Assembly (NCBI GenBank): GCA_016788165.1
Contig: JAEUTH010000008.1
Span: forward strand, 124,001-188,000
Source: Bacteroidia bacterium
GTDB lineage: Bacteria; Bacteroidota; Bacteroidia; AKYH767-A; OLB10
Length of the DNA stretch: 64,000 nucleotides
Reading direction: 5' to 3'
The position numbers were made by a program, and so were the translations under genes. Below, piece after piece: positions 8,427-17,507 of the stretch. Every line of letters begins with the position of its first letter. Position 1 is the stretch's first letter. Under the pieces are notes generated by a model, which searched no databases, had not been told where the DNA came from, and was given only the letters and a program-made list of their open reading frames with translations.

Positions 8427-9524
8427 TTAATTGCTTAACCACTTAAACGGAATGCGTACAAATACATTATCGGTGTAATTATCTTTTTCAAAAAACAATC
8501 CGATATCACCATTTAATAAAATCGTCATTGATACATAAGCTGCATTGCCTTCGTAAATGGATTTACCGTTAGTCCAGGTTTGGCCTTCATCGTATGATAA
8601 GCGCAAGGTTAAGTTTTTGCGTTCTTTCATATCATTTGCATTTACAAACAGCAATATGTTTTTACCTGCTCCATTTTTTGCCGTGCTATATCTGATAATG
8701 CTTGCATTGCAGCCCGGATCAATTAATGCAGAGTCGGGCTTTGATAGCCAGCTTTTACCGGCATCAGCCGAAGTGTGTACATAGCGATATCCAAAATTAT
8801 TTACACGGCTGTTAATCATCCAGGTACCGTCTGCCAGTTCAATAATTTTCGATTCATCTGCAGGTTTAATGGCTGTTTCTATGCGATGCCAGGTTTTTCC
8901 ATCATCGTTGCTGCAAATAACATACAATCCTTTTTGAAGGTTAACAAGGGTATGTATCAATTTTCCATCAGCAGTTTGTATGCCGCTGCCCGAGGTTATA
9001 AACTTAAAATCATGGCGCCAGTTTTCAGGCACAATTTGTTTGGTAATATTAACCGGTTTGCTCCAGGTTTTGCCATTATCAGTGCTTTGTATAAAATAAA
9101 AATAGTAAACATCTTTTTCGGCATTCAAATCCATGTAGTTGTAAAACAAAAACAGTGTGCCTGTTTTTTTGTCAACCAGCATCGAAGGATCGGATGCCGA
9201 TTGCCCCAAAGGATAATCTACTACGGTTTCGATAGCCGACCATGTTTGGCCATTATCACTACTACGTCTGATAACAATATTAATATCGGTGTTGGTTCTT
9301 AAATCGCCACAATCGTGTTTCCGCTCATCAATAGCAGCAATTAAGTTGCCGTTTGGTGCTGTAATCAAAGCCGGTATCCGATAGCATGATATGCCTGGCT
9401 TTATATTCGAACTAAACAAACTCATGTACTCAGATGGCTTGTCGGCAATAGGTGTTTGATTAACCTGAGCATAGCCGGTTAGCAAACCATTTAAAAGCAG
9501 TGTAGTTAGTATTAAATATTTCAT
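8427..9524 (-). CDS. Exo-alpha-sialidase (neuraminidase, GH33-like)
   Basis: A 365-aa secreted enzyme predicted to release terminal sialic acid from glycans. After a signal peptide (about 1-19, GLLTGYAQ) comes the YRIPALI motif carrying the first arginine of the sialic-acid triad, then IDERKHDCGD with the expected catalytic Asp region. Five Asp boxes mark the beta-propeller blades: SSDNGQTW, STDNGKTW, SNDDGKTW, SADAGKSW and SYDEGQTW. There is no T9SS tail or lectin module, so it is a compact single-domain sialidase that may be periplasmic. The serine hydrolase gene lies 73 bp downstream. No sialic-acid catabolic genes are seen in the window. Confidence 0.88.
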   Translation of the reverse strand: MKYLILTTLLLNGLLTGYAQVNQTPIADKPSEYMSLFSSNIKPGISCYRIPALITAPNGNLIAAIDERKHDCGDLRTNTDINIVIRRSSDNGQTWSAIETVVDYPLGQSASDPSMLVDKKTGTLFLFYNYMDLNAEKDVYYFYFIQSTDNGKTWSKPVNITKQIVPENWRHDFKFITSGSGIQTADGKLIHTLVNLQKGLYVICSNDDGKTWHRIETAIKPADESKIIELADGTWMINSRVNNFGYRYVHTSADAGKSWLSKPDSALIDPGCNASIIRYSTAKNGAGKNILLFVNANDMKERKNLTLRLSYDEGQTWTNGKSIYEGNAAYVSMTILLNGDIGLFFEKDNYTDNVFVRIPFKWLSN

Positions 9525-9701
9525 ACAAATTCATTTTTGGATATAAAGTTAAACACGATTAATTAAATAACTATTCAGTGGCTTACACGAAACGAATACG
9601 TATTATAATAATTTTAGTTACTTAAAAACAGGATATAGTTAAGCAAGTAAAACAAATTTGCTTTTGTAGTAATCTGTTTCGCGTTTTAATATAGTTATAT
9701 G

Positions 9702-9709
9702 TACATTCG
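9702..9709 (+). promoter_or_regulatory. Weak candidate -7 box for the repeat-protein gene
   Basis: TACATTCG differs from TAnnTTTG at one base and lies 30 bases before the ATG at 9740. The sequence from 9721 to the ATG is also conserved in the dead copy at 31261, showing that the leader was duplicated with the gene. Confidence 0.3.
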
Positions 9710-9739
9710 CAAAATATCCAAACCAAAAAACTTTAAATA

Positions 9740-12709
9740 ATGAAAAGTAAAAAACTAAATTTTATTGCAAGTGCCATACTTGTAACACTTACCGTACATG
9801 TACAGGCGCAATGGCTGGTTGGCGGCAATGCCTTAGGTGCAGCCGGCAGTATGGGTAGCACAACCAATTACGATGTAAACTTTATTACCAACAACTTAAA
9901 CCGTATGACGCTTACCAAAGCCGGCTTATTAGGCATTGGTACAACTACGCCCGGTTTTTTATTAGATGTGCAGGCAACCGGTAATGCCAGTGCTAATTTT
10001 AAATCGGCTACGGGTACAGCCAATTTAATTATTGACCGTGGCAGTGCTACAGCTACCTCATCAGTTAGTTACCGTACAGCAGGCACGCCAACATGGCAAA
10101 CAGGTACTTTGGGTACTAATAATTTTGCCATACGCAACAGCGCATTGGCACAACCTGCTATGGTTGTACTTGCAACCAATAATTACATAGGCATTGGAAC
10201 AACAACGCCAACGGCACGGTTTCAGGTAAGTGATGATGTAAAGTTTCATGGGGTGCGTGTAGGCTTAGGTGGTGGCGGTGATGCGTATAGTACCGTAGTT
10301 GGTTATGAGACATTGCTAAACAATGCTGGCGGCAGTGGTAATACAGCAATTGGTTACCGTGTTTTAAATTCGAATACAACCGGTAGTAGCAATTCGGCTT
10401 TCGGCCTTGAATCATTAAAATCAAACACTATTGGGCATAATAATAGCGGCATTGGTGCTTATACATTAAATTACAACTCCGAAGGATCAAACAATATCGC
10501 AATAGGTAGCTATGCAATGTATAGCAACACCACGGCAAACAACAATACATCAATTGGTATTTACTCGATGTCGAACAACGTGACAGGTGAAGCAAATGTA
10601 GCTTTAGGACTATATGCATTGAGCTTTAACCAAACCGGAAATGACAATACAGCTATAGGCTCGCGTGCTATCTATTCAAACTCCTCAGGTTATTCAAATG
10701 TAGCCCTGGGCACAAGTTGTTTATATAAGAATGTTACAGGTAGCAACCTGGTAGCCGTAGGCGACTCTGCATTGTACAACTTAAACGGTGGTGTGGGCCA
10801 AAATACGGCCATAGGTAGTAAATCGCAGTATGCTACAACAACAGGTGCTTACAATACCTCACTGGGTTATAATTCATTAATGGCGAATACAACAGGTTCA
10901 TCTAACTCAGCTTTGGGTAGCGCTGCATTAAATTTCAATACTACAGGATATGGAAACGCTGCTATGGGTAGTTATGCATTATTTTTTAACACAACGGGTT
11001 ATAATAATTCAGCAATGGGTTCAGGCGCTTTGTATAGCAATACAACAGGCTATCATAATGCGGCTTTAGGTGTTAGCGCATTGTATTACAACGCAACAGG
11101 CAATGGAAATTCATCTGTTGGTAATTATACATTATATAACAATACAACAGGTAATTATAATTCAGTGTTAGGTTATTTATCAATGAATTCCAATGTTTCT
11201 GGGCATAACAATTCAGCCATTGGATATAGTGCATTATATTACAATACTTCCGGCAGCAATAATGCGGCAGTAGGCTATTATTCATTGACTTTTAATACTA
11301 CCGGTTACTCAAATGTAGCCATGGGCACAAGTTGTTTATATAAAAATGTTACAGGTAGCAACCTGGTAGCCGTAGGCGACTCGGCATTGTACAACTTAAA
11401 CGGAGGTTTTGGCCAAAATACGGCCATAGGTAGTAAATCGCAGTTTGCTACAACAACAGGTGCTTATAATACTTCTGTGGGTTTTGAAACTTTAAGAGAT
11501 AATACACTTGGCTCCAACAATACAGCTATAGGTAGTGCGGCCTTATTTGCCAATACAACAGGCAACTATAATATTGCAACCGGAAGTTTTTCGTTATTCG
11601 CTAACATAAGTGGGTACTATAATACAGCAACCGGTTATGAAGTTTTGTTTCCCAATACTAGTGGATCGTGGAACGCAGGCCATGGATATTTATCATTAAG
11701 AACTAATACTACAGGATATCAAAACGCTGGTTTTGGGGCCTATTCTTTATACAATAACACCACCGGTTTTCGTAATGCAGCACTTGGATATGGTAGCGAT
11801 GTATCGTCAGGTGCATTAAACAATGCAACAGCGCTTGGTTCTCTTGTTATAGTAAATGCCAGTAATAAAGTGCGTGTAGGTAACAGTACGGTTACGGTAA
11901 ACGAAATAAATGCAGGTGTGTGGACAACCAGCGATGGCCGTTTTAAGTATGATGTAAAAGAAGAAGTAAAAGGTTTGGATTTTATAAATGCTTTACGCCC
12001 TGTAGTGTATAATTTTGATGCATGGAAGTTTGAGGAATTTTTACGTCAGAATTACCCTGCCGAAAGAAGAACAGAACAATTAAACGAAATGAAAGACGGA
12101 TTAAAACGTGCCAGCGATATACGCCAAACCGGATTTATAGCACAGGAAGTTGAAGAAGCTGCAAAACGTGTGGGTTATAACTTTAACGGTGTGCACCATC
12201 CCGAAACCCAGGAAGACAATTACAGTGTAGCGTATGATAAGTTTGTAGTGCCATTGGTAAAAGCCGTGCAGGAGTTATCAGTTGATAATAATAAGTTGAA
12301 AGCTGAAAATGAAAAAATTACGATAGAGGGTGAGAAGATGAAAATTGAAATAAAAAGCTTGGAAACAACCGTAGCCGAAATGAAAGCATGTATTGAAACA
12401 CTATGCCAGTCATCGTTACAAAAAACAGTTACACCAATAAATGAAAGCGGAAGTTATTTACGCCAAAACAACCCCAATCCATTTAACACACATACCGTAA
12501 TAAATTATGTTATAGCTGCCAAAGCAACTACGGCTATGCTTAAAATATTTTCAGTAAATGGTATCGAATTAAAATCCTATAAAATCAACACCCAAGGCCC
12601 GGGTCAAATAGAAATTGCAGCACATGCCTTTACACCCGGTGTTTATACCTACATTTTAATTGTTGATGATAAAACCATTGATACCAAACAGATGGTGGTT
12701 ACGCAGTAG
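9740..12709 (+). CDS. Giant surface repeat protein with S74-type chaperone tail and T9SS domain
   Basis: A 989-aa exported protein. A signal peptide (about 1-24, TLTVHVQAQ) is followed by a short head, then roughly residues 190-700 of 17-residue repeats with consensus NTTGxxNxAxGxxALxx, resembling YadA-type adhesin head repeats and predicted to form a left-handed beta-roll. Next comes an intramolecular-chaperone domain of the peptidase S74 type (about 730-845: SDGRFKYDVKEEVKGLDF...TGFIAQEVEEAA), a coiled coil (about 850-890) and a T9SS sorting domain (NNPNPFNTHTVINY to the end). S74 domains normally trimerise tail fibres and may self-cleave. A likely job is a trimeric surface adhesin; that is inference. 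It contains a recent internal duplication. Confidence 0.85.
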   Translation: MKSKKLNFIASAILVTLTVHVQAQWLVGGNALGAAGSMGSTTNYDVNFITNNLNRMTLTKAGLLGIGTTTPGFLLDVQATGNASANFKSATGTANLIIDRGSATATSSVSYRTAGTPTWQTGTLGTNNFAIRNSALAQPAMVVLATNNYIGIGTTTPTARFQVSDDVKFHGVRVGLGGGGDAYSTVVGYETLLNNAGGSGNTAIGYRVLNSNTTGSSNSAFGLESLKSNTIGHNNSGIGAYTLNYNSEGSNNIAIGSYAMYSNTTANNNTSIGIYSMSNNVTGEANVALGLYALSFNQTGNDNTAIGSRAIYSNSSGYSNVALGTSCLYKNVTGSNLVAVGDSALYNLNGGVGQNTAIGSKSQYATTTGAYNTSLGYNSLMANTTGSSNSALGSAALNFNTTGYGNAAMGSYALFFNTTGYNNSAMGSGALYSNTTGYHNAALGVSALYYNATGNGNSSVGNYTLYNNTTGNYNSVLGYLSMNSNVSGHNNSAIGYSALYYNTSGSNNAAVGYYSLTFNTTGYSNVAMGTSCLYKNVTGSNLVAVGDSALYNLNGGFGQNTAIGSKSQFATTTGAYNTSVGFETLRDNTLGSNNTAIGSAALFANTTGNYNIATGSFSLFANISGYYNTATGYEVLFPNTSGSWNAGHGYLSLRTNTTGYQNAGFGAYSLYNNTTGFRNAALGYGSDVSSGALNNATALGSLVIVNASNKVRVGNSTVTVNEINAGVWTTSDGRFKYDVKEEVKGLDFINALRPVVYNFDAWKFEEFLRQNYPAERRTEQLNEMKDGLKRASDIRQTGFIAQEVEEAAKRVGYNFNGVHHPETQEDNYSVAYDKFVVPLVKAVQELSVDNNKLKAENEKITIEGEKMKIEIKSLETTVAEMKACIETLCQSSLQKTVTPINESGSYLRQNNPNPFNTHTVINYVIAAKATTAMLKIFSVNGIELKSYKINTQGPGQIEIAAHAFTPGVYTYILIVDDKTIDTKQMVVTQ
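10688..10860 (+). repeat. Internal long repeat, copy 1
   Basis: This 173-bp stretch is nearly identical to 11303-11475, about ten differences by eye, many of them silent. Spacing is 615 bp, a multiple of three, so the reading frame is kept. It encodes YSNVALGTSCLYKNVTG and onward. Confidence 0.9.
11303..11475 (+). repeat. Internal long repeat, copy 2
   Basis: Partner of 10688-10860. The flanking 17-residue repeats have diverged much more, so this block was copied or homogenised later than the rest of the array. Confidence 0.9.
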
Positions 12710-12733
12710 TAACATTTAGTATAAATACAAAAT

Positions 12734-12775
12734 AAAACGCCTCTTCGGAAAACTTTCGAAGGGGCGTTTTGTTTT
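12734..12775. terminator. Rho-independent terminator after the repeat-protein gene
   Basis: Stem AAAACGCCTCTTCG (12734-12747) with CGAAGGGGCGTTTT (12757-12770), one mismatch, followed by GTTTT. The remainder of the 312-bp gap up to 13021 holds only the dyad at 12941 and a promoter. Confidence 0.8.
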
Positions 12776-12940
12776 GCCGCAATAAGCGTTAATAAGCACT
12801 TGTTGCAGCACACATTTTAAAAAATTATAATAGGTTGTTTAAACTATTGCAATGCTGAATACAGCAAATAAATTTTAAAAAGGTATTTTACAATGCCATG
12901 ATATAATGTATTGTTAAGTGGCGTACTGCATTGTTTAAAG

Positions 12941-12952
12941 TGATTTAAATCA
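12941..12952. promoter_or_regulatory. Crp/Fnr-like dyad upstream of the 604-aa gene
   Basis: TGATTTAAATCA is a perfect TGAT-N4-ATCA palindrome, the core of Crp/Fnr-family sites. Its centre is 36.5 bp before the last G of a TTTG element (12980-12983), placing it near -41.5, the class II activator position. The same arrangement occurs at 18275-18286. Confidence 0.5.
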
Positions 12953-13021
12953 TGTTTTGTAGCTTAATAAATGGAGTGCTTTGCTGCATTATTTAGTATA
13001 TAAACTCAAACGATTGATATT

Positions 13022-14836
13022 ATGCACACGGCACCTTTACATTCATTCCACATACCTGTTATGGGTTTAGGCTTTACTATTGACACACCTATAAAAGTAG
13101 CACGTTATGGTATTTCATCGGTTATTTCAATTATTGAGGATGAATTGGTAGAACAGATGCGCAAGTTTCACAGTAAAGAGGCGGGCGAAATTTTTGTGCC
13201 GGTTTCTAATACCGAAGACGACTTCAGAGCCAAACGATTTACAGCATATTTAAATCTGATTAATCGCATGGTAAGTAAACAAATGGAAATTATACGCAAG
13301 CTGCCATTTGAACCCGGAAACGACCTTTCAAAGTATTTTGAATTATTACCTGATAACGCACTATTGCGCAAGCTGTATCGTCAAATGATGGATGAAAATG
13401 ATGTGACCAAAAAACATGCTATGCAACAACAACTGCGAAACCAAATACAAGCCGGTGCCATTGATGCCAATATTATGTCGAAGGTTGATAAAACCAACTT
13501 TAATAAAAGCGATGAAGCGTTGGCCAACGAGTATTCAGATGCATTGGCATCGTTACGTGGTTTTGCCAATAGCGATTTGCATGCTTCGGTAATTTTTTCG
13601 GCAGGATACAATCCGCGTTTATATGCATACATCGAATCGTTTCCGGATTTTTATCCCGATGCAACCGGTTATCTGAAAAAGAAAATTGTTTTAAAAGTAA
13701 GCGACTACCGTTCGGCTATTATTCAAGGAAAGATTTTAGCTAAAAAAGGTATTTGGATTTCGGAGTTCCGAATTGAATCGGGACTAAATTGTGGAGGCCA
13801 TGCATTTGCAACCGATGGTATTTTACTAGGTCCCATATTGGAAGAGTTTAAAGAAAAACGAAACACCATTGCAAACGAGTTATTTGATTTATGCAATCAG
13901 GCACTTGCAATAAAAGGTTACAATACATTTAAAGCAATGCCGCAACTTCGTATAACGGTGCAGGGTGGAATAGGTACAGCAGCTGAAAACAAGTTTTTAT
14001 TTGAGCATTATCAGATTGATGGCACAGGATGGGGTAGTCCGTTTCTATTAGTACCCGAAGCTACCAATGTTGATGCCGATACACTGCAGCAGTTGGCACA
14101 GGCGCGCAAGGAAGATTATTACATGAGTTATGCATCGCCTTTAGGTATTCCGTTTAATAATTTCAGAAAAAGTACTTCGGAACAACAACGTTTAAAACGC
14201 ATCCAAAAAGGAAGACCGGGCAGCCCTTGTTACAAAAAATTTTTAGTTACCAACACAGAGTTTACCGAACGACCCATATGTACGGCTTCGCGTCAATATC
14301 AACATTTAAAAATTAAACAATTAGAAAGTTTGAATTTAGATGCTGAAGTACTGCAAGCCGAAATTGATAATGTAACTGCAAAAGATTGTTTATGCGAAGG
14401 CTTGGGTGCTTCGGCATTAATAAATGAAGGCATACATCCGGCTCATGGTTTAACTGCTGTAGCAATATGTCCGGGGCCTAACCTGGCTTATTTTTCAAAC
14501 ACCTTTACATTAAGTCAAATGGTAGATCATATATACGGACGTATAAATATTTTAAATCAGCAAAAGCGCCCAAATATGTTTGTAAACGAGCTAAGTTTGT
14601 ATGTTGATTACCTTAAAAAGGAAATTGAAAAATGCGCCAAAACAATTTCTGAAAAACAGCTTAAATATTTTAATGTTTTCAGAAACAATTTATTAAGTGG
14701 TATTGATTATTATGTAAACTTAATACCTGCGCTTAAACTCGAATCAACAACTTATACGGTGCAGTTAAAACAGGATTTGATGGATGCACGTACAAAACTT
14801 AATGCAATGGTTATTGCACCGCTGGTTGCATTATAA
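13022..14836 (+). CDS. Uncharacterised 604-aa protein, possibly an FMN-type TIM-barrel enzyme with a Cys cluster
   Basis: No signal peptide. The start VMGLGFTIDTPIKVARYGIS and the segment VQGGIGTAAENKFLFEHYQ followed by DGTGWGSPFLLVPEAT resemble the phosphate-binding end of FMN-dependent TIM barrels of the nitronate monooxygenase/glutamate synthase kind. ESGLNCGGHAFATDG carries a conserved-looking Cys-Gly-Gly-His. A later cysteine set (GSPCYKKF, PICTASRQY, KDCLCEGLG) could bind an Fe-S cluster. An alpha-helical insert lies at about 60-180. I do not recognise a named family with certainty. It is a single-gene unit convergent with the MbnPH operon and carries the same Crp/Fnr-like dyad at the same distance from its promoter, suggesting shared redox or anaerobic control. 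Confidence 0.6.
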   Translation: MHTAPLHSFHIPVMGLGFTIDTPIKVARYGISSVISIIEDELVEQMRKFHSKEAGEIFVPVSNTEDDFRAKRFTAYLNLINRMVSKQMEIIRKLPFEPGNDLSKYFELLPDNALLRKLYRQMMDENDVTKKHAMQQQLRNQIQAGAIDANIMSKVDKTNFNKSDEALANEYSDALASLRGFANSDLHASVIFSAGYNPRLYAYIESFPDFYPDATGYLKKKIVLKVSDYRSAIIQGKILAKKGIWISEFRIESGLNCGGHAFATDGILLGPILEEFKEKRNTIANELFDLCNQALAIKGYNTFKAMPQLRITVQGGIGTAAENKFLFEHYQIDGTGWGSPFLLVPEATNVDADTLQQLAQARKEDYYMSYASPLGIPFNNFRKSTSEQQRLKRIQKGRPGSPCYKKFLVTNTEFTERPICTASRQYQHLKIKQLESLNLDAEVLQAEIDNVTAKDCLCEGLGASALINEGIHPAHGLTAVAICPGPNLAYFSNTFTLSQMVDHIYGRINILNQQKRPNMFVNELSLYVDYLKKEIEKCAKTISEKQLKYFNVFRNNLLSGIDYYVNLIPALKLESTTYTVQLKQDLMDARTKLNAMVIAPLVAL

Positions 14837-14889
14837 ACAGGTGCCATATACGTAATTTGTAATTAAAAGTATTTAATGCTAACTGCCTG

Positions 14890-15804
14890 TTAAAACGCAA
14901 ACCGGTTTTTAAATGTTAGCAGTTCGGTTTTGAAATGGGTTTCAGGTATTGAAATAAACTTGTTTAGTTTTCCGTTTAATGTTACTTGAATTTGAGGCAT
15001 AGCGATATGTTGGTTTAAAAACTGAAACTCCATGCCAGGATAAATGTCTTGTAAGGTTTCTACCACCGTATTAATATCTAAATTCTTGTCAACTAAGTTG
15101 TAAATGCCTGATTCGATATGGGTTGTACAAAGCTTGGTTAATACTTGCGTTACTTTATCAATATGAATAAATGAGCGATACTGGGCACCGTTACCATTTA
15201 TTTGGATGCGCTTAAAAAAATTCGCATCAAACATTAATTTATTAATTACAGCATCAAATCGCATGTTGGTACTATAACCATACACATTACTGCAACGTAG
15301 TATGATGGTATGCATGTTATCAAACAAACGCATTACATGTCCTTCGGCACGTAATTTACTTATGCCGTAAAAGCCCATTGGATTGGTTGGCGTAAGCTCA
15401 TCAACCATTTCGGCCGAATGGCCATAAACAGCCGATGAACTGATAAAAACAAATTTTTTTATATCGTTTTCTTCCAGTGCATACACTAAATCAGCAGTGC
15501 CCCAATGATTTATTTGTTCAAACTGACTGGCATCCAGGTTCGAAAACGGTGTAGTAACTTTAGCTGCAAGATGATATACTACATCAACATCTTTTAATGC
15601 TTTACGTAAACTGCGATTGTCTAAAATATCAGCCTGTATAAATTGTAGTTTGTTTTTAAAAACGGCTTCTCCAAAAAACAAATTGTAGTTGGCGCGACTT
15701 AAATTATCATACACAATTATTTGTGTAACTTCTTTTTGTGCAGCTAACGATTTCGAAAGTTCAGCACCAATGTATCCTGCACCACCGGTTATTAATATTT
15801 TCAT
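14890..15804 (-). CDS. NAD-dependent epimerase/dehydratase (extended SDR)
   Basis: A 304-aa nucleotide-sugar-type enzyme. The Rossmann motif GGAGYIG is at residues 7-13, the catalytic serine region is FISSSAVYG and the YxxxK motif is YGISK. Such enzymes epimerise, dehydrate or rearrange NDP-sugars. It is the last gene of the MbnP-MbnH-CysH-epimerase series and starts 3 bp after the CysH stop, so the two are probably translationally coupled. A sulfite-using sugar enzyme akin to UDP-sulfoquinovose synthase would explain the pairing with an APS reductase, but the protein is shorter than known SQD1 enzymes, and that idea is inference. Confidence 0.8.
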   Translation of the reverse strand: MKILITGGAGYIGAELSKSLAAQKEVTQIIVYDNLSRANYNLFFGEAVFKNKLQFIQADILDNRSLRKALKDVDVVYHLAAKVTTPFSNLDASQFEQINHWGTADLVYALEENDIKKFVFISSSAVYGHSAEMVDELTPTNPMGFYGISKLRAEGHVMRLFDNMHTIILRCSNVYGYSTNMRFDAVINKLMFDANFFKRIQINGNGAQYRSFIHIDKVTQVLTKLCTTHIESGIYNLVDKNLDINTVVETLQDIYPGMEFQFLNQHIAMPQIQVTLNGKLNKFISIPETHFKTELLTFKNRFAF

Positions 15805-15807
15805 AAG

Positions 15808-16464
15808 TTATTTTTTGTCGGCTATTAAATCTGTATTTAAACCACACTCGGTTTTTTTTAAACCATACCACCGTCCGCCACGTGAACTGATTTCAAATTT
15901 ATGCGTACAGGGTTCGCAACCGATGCTGAAAAATCCTTTTTCTTCTAACGGATGTTTGGGTAAATTATGGGTTTTTGCATAATCGTAAATCATTTTTGGT
16001 GTCCAGTCTAACATGGGATGAAACCTAATGGCATGGTGTGGTGTAGGCTCCTCTGTTTTAAAATTTTTACGTGTACTGCTTTGGTCGGCACGTACGCCAT
16101 TTATCCACACATCGTACATGTGCAGCAAGCCATTAACGGGCATGGTTTTGTTTATATAACAGCAATGGTCGGCATCGGATGCAAATAAAAATTGGTTGTT
16201 CATATCCTTTTGCAAACTCTTGGGTACGTGACTCGACAAGCTTTTGACATTAATTTTCAGCAGTGCAGCTATTTGATTTTTATACGCTATGGTCTCGGTA
16301 AAATGAAAACCTGTATTTATAAAATAAACGGTTATGTTTTTGTCAATGGTTGTAAGTATGTGCAGTAGCACAATGCTATGTGATTGAAACGAACAGGTAG
16401 TAAAAAGTGAAAGTCCGCGCTTTTTATAATTTTCTATTTGCCTGCCAATTTCAGATACTGTCAT
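15808..16464 (-). CDS. cysH: Adenylyl-sulfate (APS) reductase, [4Fe-4S] CysH type
   Basis: A 218-aa sulfonucleotide reductase that makes sulfite from activated sulfate using thioredoxin. The paired cysteines Cys101-Cys102 (DADHCCYINK) and Cys183/Cys186 (GCEPC) are the four ligands of the [4Fe-4S] cluster that separates APS reductases from cluster-free PAPS reductases. The C-terminal KKTECGLN carries catalytic Cys207. The usual RGGRW segment is also present. Its start is 25 bp beyond the MbnH stop and its stop is 3 bp before the epimerase. No ATP sulfurylase (cysDN) or sulfite reductase is in the window, so sulfite may go elsewhere or those genes lie outside. Confidence 0.85.
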   Translation of the reverse strand: MTVSEIGRQIENYKKRGLSLFTTCSFQSHSIVLLHILTTIDKNITVYFINTGFHFTETIAYKNQIAALLKINVKSLSSHVPKSLQKDMNNQFLFASDADHCCYINKTMPVNGLLHMYDVWINGVRADQSSTRKNFKTEEPTPHHAIRFHPMLDWTPKMIYDYAKTHNLPKHPLEEKGFFSIGCEPCTHKFEISSRGGRWYGLKKTECGLNTDLIADKK

Positions 16465-16489
16465 ATTTCAAAAAATTTATCGTTTGTGT

Positions 16490-17497
16490 TTAGAACGGAC
16501 TGGCAAATGCTGTATCAGATAAATAAACAGTATCGGTGAGAGTAAGCAGAAATGCTTTTAGTTTTTCTTTTTCGCTATTGGTTAAATTTAAACCATACGC
16601 TTTGCCGGGTTTGGTAAGCACAGGGTCGAGCGATGCCGAATTTTTAACCTTGCTATTGTAATGTTCAATTACTTCGTCCAGTTTGGTGTAACGTCCATCG
16701 TGCATAAATGATGTGCGGATACCGCAGTTGCGAAGTGAAGGTGTTTTAAATTTACCCAGATCGGCCGGATTGGCAGTAACATTATAATAGCCGGCATTTA
16801 CTCCGTTAAAAATAGAGTCTAAGCCAATGTTATGCCTGTTTCCATCGCCCATTAGTGATAGCGAATGACAATGAAAACAATCGCCTCGCTCGCTAAAAAA
16901 TATGGTAAGCCCGGTTAGCTCATCGGCTGTTAATGTAAGCTCATGACGCAGATATTTATCGAATTTAGAATTGCCCGAAACCAAGGTTCTTAAAAATTGC
17001 GCCAATGCATAAGCACATTTTTTCGAATCAATTTCTGTGCTTCCAAACGCTTTGTAAAACAGCAATGGATAGGTATCATCGTTTTGTAGCTTGCTGATGT
17101 TGGTTTTAAAAAAGTCTTCAACTTCGAAAATCATCGCATCTTCAAGTGTGCCTTCTATTTCGCCATTCCACAAAAACTTATTGCCATATCCCAAATTAAT
17201 ATGTGGTAAAATATTGGTACCCTTTTTTGTAAAACCTTCCGATTGTAAATGACAACTGGCACATGCCATGCTTCCGTTAGGGTGCATAATTTTATCATAG
17301 TATAACATGCGGCCCAATGCCACCCCTTCAACTGTGGTGGGGTTGCTGGCTGGTATATTCATAACCGGCAAATTTCCGGGTAGTTTTATAGTTAATGGTG
17401 TGGGGTTAAAAGGCGGTAACGTATCACCCTCTTTTTTACAGGCATTTACTACTACAATTATGAGCGTTATGATTATGATTACCAGCAGTTTTTTCAT
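16490..17497 (-). CDS. MbnH-like di-heme c-type enzyme (MauG / cytochrome c peroxidase family)
   Basis: A 335-aa lipoprotein (lipobox VVNAC, Cys20) with heme sites CASCH (Cys79-His83) and CFHCH (near 211), the LGRMLYYD and GSMACASCH context of bacterial di-heme peroxidases, and the C-terminal TPSLRN...FMHDGR pattern. It begins 10 bp after a MbnP-like gene. Characterised MbnH enzymes oxidise a tryptophan of their MbnP partner to kynurenine, which creates a copper site; a general cytochrome c peroxidase is the alternative, but the partner gene makes MbnH the better name. It acts in the periplasm or at the outer membrane. Confidence 0.85.
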   Translation of the reverse strand: MKKLLVIIIITLIIVVVNACKKEGDTLPPFNPTPLTIKLPGNLPVMNIPASNPTTVEGVALGRMLYYDKIMHPNGSMACASCHLQSEGFTKKGTNILPHINLGYGNKFLWNGEIEGTLEDAMIFEVEDFFKTNISKLQNDDTYPLLFYKAFGSTEIDSKKCAYALAQFLRTLVSGNSKFDKYLRHELTLTADELTGLTIFFSERGDCFHCHSLSLMGDGNRHNIGLDSIFNGVNAGYYNVTANPADLGKFKTPSLRNCGIRTSFMHDGRYTKLDEVIEHYNSKVKNSASLDPVLTKPGKAYGLNLTNSEKEKLKAFLLTLTDTVYLSDTAFASPF

Positions 17498-17507
17498 TTC
17501 TTTTTGC

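Noticed and set aside
8775-9302. 175-codon + strand ORF opposite the sialidase
   Set aside because: Antisense shadow of a gene with five Asp boxes.
10300-11830. Possible CRISPR-like periodicity
   Set aside because: The 51-bp period is coding (17 codons) with degenerate units and no spacers.
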